NCBI GenBank assembly: GCA_023150215.1
Contig: JAKLLJ010000253.1
Coordinates: 1 to 5,066, forward strand
DNA: 5,066 nt
DNA from: Thauera sp.
GTDB taxonomy: Bacteria; Pseudomonadota; Gammaproteobacteria; Burkholderiales; Rhodocyclaceae
Direction: 5' to 3'
A program made the position numbers and the translations under genes. The notes below the pieces were generated by a model that searched no databases, was not told the origin of the DNA, and worked only from the letters and a program-made list of their open reading frames with translations. Below are positions 1-5,066 of the stretch, piece after piece (the first letter of the stretch is position 1; every line of letters begins with the position of its first letter).

Positions 1-32
1 CGGCCCCCCGCCGCCGGTTCGACTGCGTGCAA

Positions 33-806
33 TCAGCGGATCAGGTCGCGATACGCGTGCCAGGTGGCGTGTCCCACCAGCGGCATCAGGATCACCATGC
101 CGAGCATCATGCTGGCGAAACCGATACCGATCAGGGCGACGATCATCACCGCCCACAGCATCATGGTGTCGAAGTTCGTCTGTACCGCACGCAGGCTCGT
201 CATCGCGGCGGTGAAGGCGTCGGTGTCGCGGTCCATCAGCAGCGGGATCGAGATCGCCGACAGCGCGAACACGACGATTGCGAGCGCGCCACCGACGACG
301 ACGTAGGCCGCCAGGAAGTACAGGTTGTCGCCCGAGCCCAGGATGCCGCTGACGAAGTTCGTCACGTTGCTGACTTCACCGCGGTAGAAGAGGGCGAACA
401 TGATGGCCGAGATGCGCTCCCACGCGATGAGCGCGATCGCGAGGAAGGCGCCGAAGAAGGCAAGGCCGTCGGCATTTTGCGCGAGACCGCGGATCGACCC
501 GGTGAATGAAATCTTCTCGCCTTTTTCGTAACGGTGCGAAATCTCGTACAGGCCCGCAGCGCCGAGGGGGCCGACCAGCATGAAGCCCGAAATCGCCGCC
601 ATGAACAGATAGGGCTTGTCCGCGGCGTAGGACAGGATCGTATAGCCGATCGCGGCAATGATCACGCCATAAGAAAGGCTGGCACCGAGATTCTCGCGCA
701 TGTCGTTCCAGCCCATGCGCAACCACTGCATCGGCCGCTCCGTTCCGATCGCACGGATGTGGGGCAGGTTGAAGTGGTGGTCCAGCGAGTCGTAGGGCTT
801 GTCCAT
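33..806 (-). CDS. DUF2189 family integral membrane protein, function unknown
   Basis: This is a 257-aa polytopic inner-membrane protein resembling the DUF2189 family of predicted membrane proteins; no biochemical role is known to me. Hydrophobic segments lie near residues 42-60, 66-88, 114-138, 162-186 and 213-245 (the last long enough for two helices). The N-terminal 40 residues are polar and begin with an MDKPYDSLDHHFNLP stretch followed by RPMQWLRMGWND. Family-like features are a PLLMDRDTDAFTAAMTSLRAV segment (188-208) and the C-terminal PLVGHATWHAYRDLI (242-256). The ATG at 806 is supported by GGAG at 814-817 with a 7-nt spacer. It ends with TGA, 32 bases from the window edge, so its terminator or any downstream partner cannot be judged. 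It lies downstream of purC on the same strand, but a probable terminator and about 210 bp separate them, so I infer it is transcribed on its own. Family assignment is from recalled resemblance. Confidence 0.88.
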   Translation of the reverse strand: MDKPYDSLDHHFNLPHIRAIGTERPMQWLRMGWNDMRENLGASLSYGVIIAAIGYTILSYAADKPYLFMAAISGFMLVGPLGAAGLYEISHRYEKGEKISFTGSIRGLAQNADGLAFFGAFLAIALIAWERISAIMFALFYRGEVSNVTNFVSGILGSGDNLYFLAAYVVVGGALAIVVFALSAISIPLLMDRDTDAFTAAMTSLRAVQTNFDTMMLWAVMIVALIGIGFASMMLGMVILMPLVGHATWHAYRDLIR

Positions 807-813
807 GTTCGGT

Positions 814-817
814 CTCC
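814..817 (-). promoter_or_regulatory. Ribosome binding site of the DUF2189 gene
   Basis: GGAG on the minus strand, 7 nt before the ATG at 806. It supports that start; no competing in-frame start has a comparable site. Confidence 0.7.
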
Positions 818-845
818 GCGTGTCCGTGGTCTCGATCGACGCCTC

Positions 846-996
846 GCCCGGGCCGTGAACATCACAGCCGCTATCAGGTTGGCAAGGCTCTAGCTTGTCG
901 TGTTCTTAGAATAGGACATGTGCGAAGAGTTCGCGGATGATAGTTATTCCTGATCTAGATAGGGGCAGTCTATGCGTTGGTGCAGCCCGGGCCGTG
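846..996. repeat. 12-bp direct repeat GCCCGGGCCGTG (846-857 and 985-996)
   Basis: Two exact copies of GCCCGGGCCGTG, 139 bp apart start to start, bracket the AT-richer part of the intergenic region. The match stops at exactly 12 bp on both sides. In GC-rich DNA such a match may be chance. Its role, if any, is unknown. Confidence 0.45.
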
Positions 997-1017
997 CGGA
1001 AGGGCGGCGCAAAAGCA

Positions 1018-1044
1018 GAAGGGGCGCCCACCGGACGCCCCTTC
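1018..1044 (-). terminator. Probable intrinsic terminator of purC
   Basis: A perfect 9-bp inverted repeat, GAAGGGGCG (1018-1026) and CGCCCCTTC (1036-1044), encloses a 9-nt loop. It lies 31 nt beyond the purC stop. On the minus strand the stem is followed by TGCTTTTGCG, a short and imperfect U tract, so the hairpin is strong but the tail is weak. The symmetric stem could act on either strand, but only purC reads into it. Confidence 0.65.
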
Positions 1045-1075
1045 GAGACACCGCTCGCAGCCTGTGCGCGGGTGA

Positions 1076-2011
<936 letters not shown>

Positions 2012-2018
2012 GGTGGGG

Positions 2019-2022
2019 CCTC
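2019..2022 (-). promoter_or_regulatory. Ribosome binding site that fixes the purC GTG start
   Basis: GAGG on the minus strand lies 7 nt before the GTG at 2011. The alternative TTG at 2035 has no such site, so this element decides the start. Confidence 0.7.
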
Positions 2023-2042
2023 GGGTTGCTGGCAAAGGCGGG

Positions 2043-2048
2043 ATTATA
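2043..2048 (-). promoter_or_regulatory. purC promoter -10 box (TATAAT)
   Basis: A perfect TATAAT on the minus strand lies in otherwise GC-rich DNA, 31 nt before the purC GTG. It predicts a transcript start near 2036 and a leader of about 25 nt. No good TTGACA-like -35 is found 16-18 bp upstream (the DNA there reads like CCGAAA), so the promoter may rely on the strong -10 or on an activator. Confidence 0.6.
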
Positions 2049-2133
2049 GGGGAGGGCTGCTCGGTTTCGGGGCTCCGCCTGCGGCCGTCCGCTGTGCGGG
2101 CCTGTCTCCGCGGATCGGGCCAACCGATTCGTC

Positions 2134-4011
2134 CTATGTCCGGAAGCGGCCGAGTACCGCATCGGCGCGGTTGGCGGTTTCATGTAGCCCCCTCAAGGTT
2201 GTGCGGATCGTCTGTATCGCGATGTCGGTCTCATTGACTCGACCGCTGATACCTTCGGTGCTCTGGGCGATGCTGGTCGTCGCACTCCGTTGCTCGGAAA
2301 CCGTCAGTGCGATTTCCGACATTCGCTCCGAGACGTTGATGATCTTGGCGCGGATGTCCTCGACAAGACCGCTGGCCTCCTCGCTGCGGGCAACACTGTG
2401 CTCGACGGTCGCGACGGTGTCGTGCATCCGGTTGACCGCGCCGTCCGTTTCGTTGCGGATCACCCTGAGTTTCTGGGAGACCTCGAGCGTTGCGCTACCG
2501 GTGCGATCGGCGAGCTTGCGGACTTCGTCGGCGACGACCGCAAAGCCACGGCCCTGCTCGCCCGCACGTGCAGCCTCGATCGCGGCGTTCAGGGCGAGCA
2601 GGTTGGTCTGGTCGGCGATCTCGCGAATCACATTCACGATGCCCTCGATCTCGCTCGAGCGCTGGGCCAGGCCTTCGAGCATGGCAGCCACCTCCTTGAC
2701 CTGCAGTGCGGAGGCGCCGATCTCGTTGGCGATCGAGGCGACCTGGCCGACGGTTTGCCGGGTGAGCTGGCCGGTTTCAGCGGCGAGTTTCTCCGCGTCG
2801 GCCGCGTTCTCGGCGATGTGGGCGATGCTGACGGTGATTTCCTCGACGGTTGCCGCATTGCTGCCGGCGATGTCGGCGAGCCCCTGGGACTCGCGGGCCA
2901 CGCCGTCGATGCGCTCGTTGAGTTGCTTGACGCCGCTCACCAATTGCGTCGCGTCGGTGTGCAGGGAGGAAAAGGTGGTGCGCAGGCCCGTCATGAATTC
3001 ATTGAAGGCTGCAGCGGTCTCGCCCACTTCGTTGCTTCCCCCGACGTCGATGCGTCGGGTCAGATCGCCGCCGCCGCCAGCGATGCTGCGCATCGCGTCA
3101 CGGATATTGGAAAGGCCACCGAGGATGCGTTGCAGCACCACGATGGCGATGCCGCCGACGAGCAAGGCGACCGCCAGGACGATGCCGATATTCTTGGCAA
3201 GAAGGCTGCCGAGCGGCGCCTCGACCACCGCGCGATCGATCACCAGAACAAGCGACCAGTCGGTACCCGCCACCGGCTGCCAGGAGACGTAGCGCTCGTG
3301 CTCGCCGACCACCGCTTCGATCGGTACGTCGAGCGCGCTGCCGAGCCGAGCGGTGTTCCCCGCCAGTGCCGGTGAGATCGCGCCGATGTTCTGGAGGGCG
3401 AGCTTCGCATCGGGGTGCGCAATGATGGTTCCATCGCTGGAGACCAGCATCGCATACCCATTGCCCGGCAGTCGGATCGACAGCACATTCTCGATGACGT
3501 TGCGGAGGGAAACGTCGGCTGCGACGACGGCCGCGACGCGATCCGCGTCGCGCACCGGTGTGGCGAAAGTGATCACCAGCTGGCCCGAGAAGGCGTCGAC
3601 ATAGGGAGCCGTGACGAAGGATCCTTCCTTGGCGATGGCCGCCTTGTACCACGGGCGTGCAGTGGGGTCGTAGCCGGCGGGCAGATTCTGCGGCGGCGAG
3701 AACACCGTACGCTTGTCGGCATAGCCTGCATAAACCACGTCGAGCGCAAGCCCTTCCGCCGCACGCTCGAAGTAGGACACGGCGTCGGCCTCGAGTGTGA
3801 TCGGGACGAGCGACTCCAGCACGCGACGACGGGTATCCACCCACTCTGCGATTCTCCCGGCATAGCTGGTCGCCGCCAGCCGGGTCGATGACTCCAGCGC
3901 AGCCTCCAACTGACCGCGCAGTTGCAGGAACGAAACGGCCGAAAGGACGATCGAGGTGAGGACGATGACCGTGAGGAGCAGGCCTACGATCATGAGCTTG
4001 ATGGATTTCAT
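2134..4011 (-). CDS. Methyl-accepting chemotaxis protein with amino-acid-type dCache sensor
   Basis: This is a 625-aa transmembrane chemoreceptor that should pass ligand binding in the periplasm to CheA/CheW in the cytoplasm. A short basic N-terminus is followed by TM1 (about 7-29), a periplasmic double-Cache domain (about 35-270), TM2 (about 274-293), a HAMP domain (about 294-346) and a long signalling coiled coil. The conserved hairpin tip spans IREIADQTNLLALNAAIEAARAGEQGRGFAVVADEVRKLADRT (roughly 462-504). The arms on either side are about equal, near 20 heptads each, as in the 40H class. In the sensor, Y114, R119, W121, Y122, Y137 and D166 match the amino-acid-binding motif of dCache domains. 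No C-terminal CheR-tethering pentapeptide is present; it ends GRFRT. I chose the ATG at 4011: GGAG lies 5 nt upstream, TM1 follows at once, and the farther in-frame ATG at 4146 lies upstream of the predicted sigma-28 promoter. No other chemotaxis gene is in view. Confidence 0.96.
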   Translation of the reverse strand: MKSIKLMIVGLLLTVIVLTSIVLSAVSFLQLRGQLEAALESSTRLAATSYAGRIAEWVDTRRRVLESLVPITLEADAVSYFERAAEGLALDVVYAGYADKRTVFSPPQNLPAGYDPTARPWYKAAIAKEGSFVTAPYVDAFSGQLVITFATPVRDADRVAAVVAADVSLRNVIENVLSIRLPGNGYAMLVSSDGTIIAHPDAKLALQNIGAISPALAGNTARLGSALDVPIEAVVGEHERYVSWQPVAGTDWSLVLVIDRAVVEAPLGSLLAKNIGIVLAVALLVGGIAIVVLQRILGGLSNIRDAMRSIAGGGGDLTRRIDVGGSNEVGETAAAFNEFMTGLRTTFSSLHTDATQLVSGVKQLNERIDGVARESQGLADIAGSNAATVEEITVSIAHIAENAADAEKLAAETGQLTRQTVGQVASIANEIGASALQVKEVAAMLEGLAQRSSEIEGIVNVIREIADQTNLLALNAAIEAARAGEQGRGFAVVADEVRKLADRTGSATLEVSQKLRVIRNETDGAVNRMHDTVATVEHSVARSEEASGLVEDIRAKIINVSERMSEIALTVSEQRSATTSIAQSTEGISGRVNETDIAIQTIRTTLRGLHETANRADAVLGRFRT

Positions 4012-4016
4012 GTGGG

Positions 4017-4020
4017 CTCC
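4017..4020 (-). promoter_or_regulatory. Ribosome binding site that fixes the chemoreceptor start
   Basis: GGAG on the minus strand (in context TTGGAGCCCAC) lies 5 nt before the ATG at 4011. It supports that start over the in-frame ATG at 4146, which would add 45 residues of non-membrane, low-quality sequence. Confidence 0.75.
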
Positions 4021-4096
4021 AAGTTGAGGATGGCCTGTGACCTGGGTTGGGTCTTGGTTTTTGCCGGATCGAAACCCTTCATTGGCCTGTCTCCCG

Positions 4097-4123
4097 GTAT
4101 CGACAACCGGCTGATCTTCTTTA
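4097..4123 (-). promoter_or_regulatory. Sigma-28 (FliA) flagellar-type promoter of the chemoreceptor gene
   Basis: On the minus strand TAAA (4120-4123) is followed by exactly 15 bases and then GTCGATAC (4097-4104). The known sigma-28 consensus is TAAA-N15-GCCGATAA, so the -35 core is perfect, the spacing exact and the -10 matches at six of eight positions. The predicted transcript start is near 4090, giving a leader of about 80 nt to the ATG at 4011. Chemoreceptor genes are classic sigma-28 targets, which makes the match more credible than it would be elsewhere. Confidence 0.72.
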
Positions 4124-4437
4124 GGGAATCCCAGGGGGCTCCGCATTCGTCATCCACATCGCCGCCTCCCCGGCATGCGCTCCGGCACCCCGTCATCCCA
4201 CTCATGGAGAGTCCGTCGCGCTCGCTGAGCGGCTCGCCGACGACGTAGAGCGCGGTGACGAAGAGAGGCGCGCGCGCCTTCCTCGAACAGCGCGGCGTGG
4301 GCGTGCGGCGGCCCGGCGCTGCGCGTGCTCGAGTGGATGTGTGCGGTCTGGGTCCCGGTGCAGGGCGGGCTGTCTGGCCGCCGCCCGCAGGCTTGTCTAG
4401 ACTGCTTCAGAGGCCGGACGAGCGGACGGAGGCGAGC
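4124..4437. other. Divergent intergenic region, no convincing gene
   Basis: This 314-bp stretch separates the divergent chemoreceptor and nitroreductase-like genes. Open frames crossing it are rich in Arg, Pro and Ser and look like GC artefacts. A short minus-strand segment (about 4203-4262) reads FVTALYVVGEPLSERDGLS, and the neighbouring DNA (about 4275-4320) in another frame reads PPHAHAALFEEGARA. Both look somewhat protein-like, so a decayed gene is possible, but I recognise no family. The right end must hold the promoter of the plus-strand gene. TAGACT at 4398-4403 is a possible -10, but no matching -35 is evident. Confidence 0.45.
4428..4432 (+). promoter_or_regulatory. Ribosome binding site of the nitroreductase-like gene
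   Basis: A full GGAGG lies 5 nt before the ATG at 4438. It is a strong Shine-Dalgarno site and is one of the reasons for choosing this frame over longer overlapping open frames. Confidence 0.8.
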
Positions 4438-5066
4438 ATGGAGAGAAGACGGTTCATCGGCGCCGCGGCGCTGGCCGGGCTCGGGGGGGCGGGCGGGGCC
4501 GGCTACCTTTCCCAAGCCCGGAGCACGGCAGCGTACGAGGCGGCAGCGAGCGCGACCTGGCGCCATGGCGAGCCCGCGCAGGGGGACGCCGGTGCGGTGC
4601 TGCGCGAGCTCGTGCGCTACGCCACCCTCGCGCCGTCCAGCCACAACACGCAGTGCTGGAAGTTCGGGCTGGGCGCACGGTCCGTTTCGATCTTCCCCGA
4701 TGATGCGCGGCGCTGCCCGGTCGTGGACCCGGATGACCACCACCTGTTCGTCAGCCTGGGCTGCGCCGCCGAGAATCTCGTGCACGCGGCGCCGGCGATG
4801 GGATTGCGCTGCGAGCCCGCATTCGACGGCGAGGCCGTGCATTGTGCGCTGGCGCCGGCGGCGACTCGGCGAGGCGCCTTGTTCGAGGCCATCCCGCAGC
4901 GCCAGTCGACCCGGGGCGAGTTCGACGCGCAGCCGCTTGCGAGCGCGGAGCTGCGGCAGCTCGAGGCGGCCGGTGCGGGCCGGGGCGTGAGCGTGCAACT
5001 GCTCACCGGGATGCAGGCCCTGGAGCGCATCCTCGAGTTCGTCATCGTGGGGAATACGGCGCAGAT
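4438..5066 (+). CDS. Tat-exported nitroreductase-like (Acg-type) flavoprotein, 3' end outside window
   Basis: The first 209 codons of this gene are present and the frame is still open at the window edge; relatives are about 350-370 aa. The N-terminus is MERRRFIG followed by an Ala/Gly-rich hydrophobic stretch (about 8-23), a twin-arginine signal suggesting export of a folded, cofactor-bearing protein. The mature part has RYATLAPSSHNTQCWKF (60-76), which resembles the FMN-contacting APSxHNTQPWxF motif of nitroreductase/Acg-type proteins, then DPDDHHLFVSLGCAAENLVHAA (98-119) and RQSTRGEFD (155-163), also family-like. I infer a periplasmic or membrane-anchored flavoprotein; the substrate is unknown, and the Acg branch may not be a classical nitroreductase. 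C73 stands where Pro is usual in this motif. Both a plus-strand frame from 4325 and a minus-strand frame 4998-4150 overlap it, but they lack a family match. A run of seven G lies in the signal peptide region. Confidence 0.85.
   Translation, partial: MERRRFIGAAALAGLGGAGGAGYLSQARSTAAYEAAASATWRHGEPAQGDAGAVLRELVRYATLAPSSHNTQCWKFGLGARSVSIFPDDARRCPVVDPDDHHLFVSLGCAAENLVHAAPAMGLRCEPAFDGEAVHCALAPAATRRGALFEAIPQRQSTRGEFDAQPLASAELRQLEAAGAGRGVSVQLLTGMQALERILEFVIVGNTAQ
4477..4498 (+). repeat. G-rich tract with G7 homopolymer, potential G-quadruplex
   Basis: Four G runs (GGG 4477-4479, seven G 4483-4489, GGG 4491-4493, GGGG 4495-4498) with loops of 3, 1 and 1 nt fit the simple G-quadruplex pattern on the coding strand. 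They encode the Gly/Ala-rich core of the Tat signal peptide, about 40 nt after the start codon. Amino-acid composition alone could explain them. Confidence 0.5.

Larger units (their letters stand above)
807..1017. other. Intergenic region upstream of the DUF2189 gene, with dyads and a direct repeat
   Basis: No gene is visible in these 211 bases. The stretch must hold the promoter of the DUF2189 gene and is visibly less GC-rich than its surroundings between about 858 and 984. It contains a perfect 12-bp direct repeat (846-857 and 985-996), a 5-bp inverted repeat with a 3-nt spacer (922-934), the 9-bp dyad TTCTTAGAA (903-911) and the palindrome ATCTAGAT (953-960). On the minus strand TATCAT (five of six matches to TATAAT) occurs at 938-943, but I see no matching -35 element, so no promoter is called. 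Confidence 0.5.

Noticed and set aside
1..32. GC-rich end of the window as a terminator for the DUF2189 gene
   Set aside because: Only 32 bases remain after the stop, and a complete stem with a U tract is not visible.
27..509. A 160-codon plus-strand open frame antisense to the DUF2189 gene
   Set aside because: It is His/Asp/Arg/Gln-rich and low in complexity, as expected for the complement of a hydrophobic membrane-protein gene.
938..943. TATCAT on the minus strand as the -10 box of the DUF2189 gene
   Set aside because: Five of six bases match, but there is no -35 at proper spacing and it lies over 130 nt from the start codon. It is not strong enough for a promoter call.
2112..2130. Small inverted repeat ATCGG/CCGAT just after the chemoreceptor stop, as a possible terminator
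   Set aside because: The stem is only 5 bp with no U tract, which is too weak to call.
2290..3375. A 361-codon plus-strand open frame antisense to the chemoreceptor
   Set aside because: Composition is Asp/Gly/Ala/Leu-rich and mirrors the codon structure of the receptor's coiled coil. It has no family match and no convincing ribosome binding site.
4325..4990. A 221-codon plus-strand open frame overlapping the nitroreductase-like gene in another frame
   Set aside because: It has an Arg-rich product without a domain, and it closes inside the window while the correct frame stays open with family motifs.
4150..4998. A 282-codon minus-strand open frame opposite the nitroreductase-like gene
   Set aside because: It is Arg/Ala/Pro-rich without motifs, and the plus-strand frame has a ribosome binding site, Tat signal and family motif.

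Overview
The window looks like chromosomal DNA from a GC-rich (roughly two thirds G+C) betaproteobacterium. The PurC sequence, the DUF2189-type membrane protein and the style of the chemoreceptor best fit the Azoarcus/Thauera/Aromatoleum group (Rhodocyclales). That placement is from recalled family resemblance, not a search. I see no mobile element, tRNA, rRNA or CRISPR array.

Layout from left to right. (1) 33-806, minus: a 257-aa DUF2189 family integral membrane protein of unknown function. (2) 807-1017: a roughly 210-bp regulatory gap with lower GC, several short dyads and a 12-bp direct repeat. (3) 1018-1044: a hairpin that probably ends purC transcription. (4) 1076-2011, minus: purC, SAICAR synthase of de novo purine synthesis, with a perfect TATAAT box 31 nt before its GTG start. 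(5) 2134-4011, minus: a complete 625-aa methyl-accepting chemotaxis protein. Its periplasmic double-Cache domain carries all the residues, at the right spacing, of the known amino-acid-binding motif. A good sigma-28 (FliA) promoter lies upstream at 4097-4123, which ties the gene to the flagellar regulon. (6) 4124-4437: a non-coding divergent intergenic region. (7) 4438 to the window end, plus: the first 209 codons of a Tat-exported, nitroreductase-like (Acg-type) flavoprotein, truncated by the window edge.

The genes do not form one operon. purC, the chemoreceptor and the nitroreductase-like gene each have their own start signals, and the last is divergent. The most useful results are functional ones: a specific ligand-class prediction (L-amino acids) and a sigma-28 promoter for the chemoreceptor, start-codon corrections for purC and the receptor, and a 3'-truncated gene at the right edge hidden among longer spurious reading frames. 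I found no convincing undescribed system.
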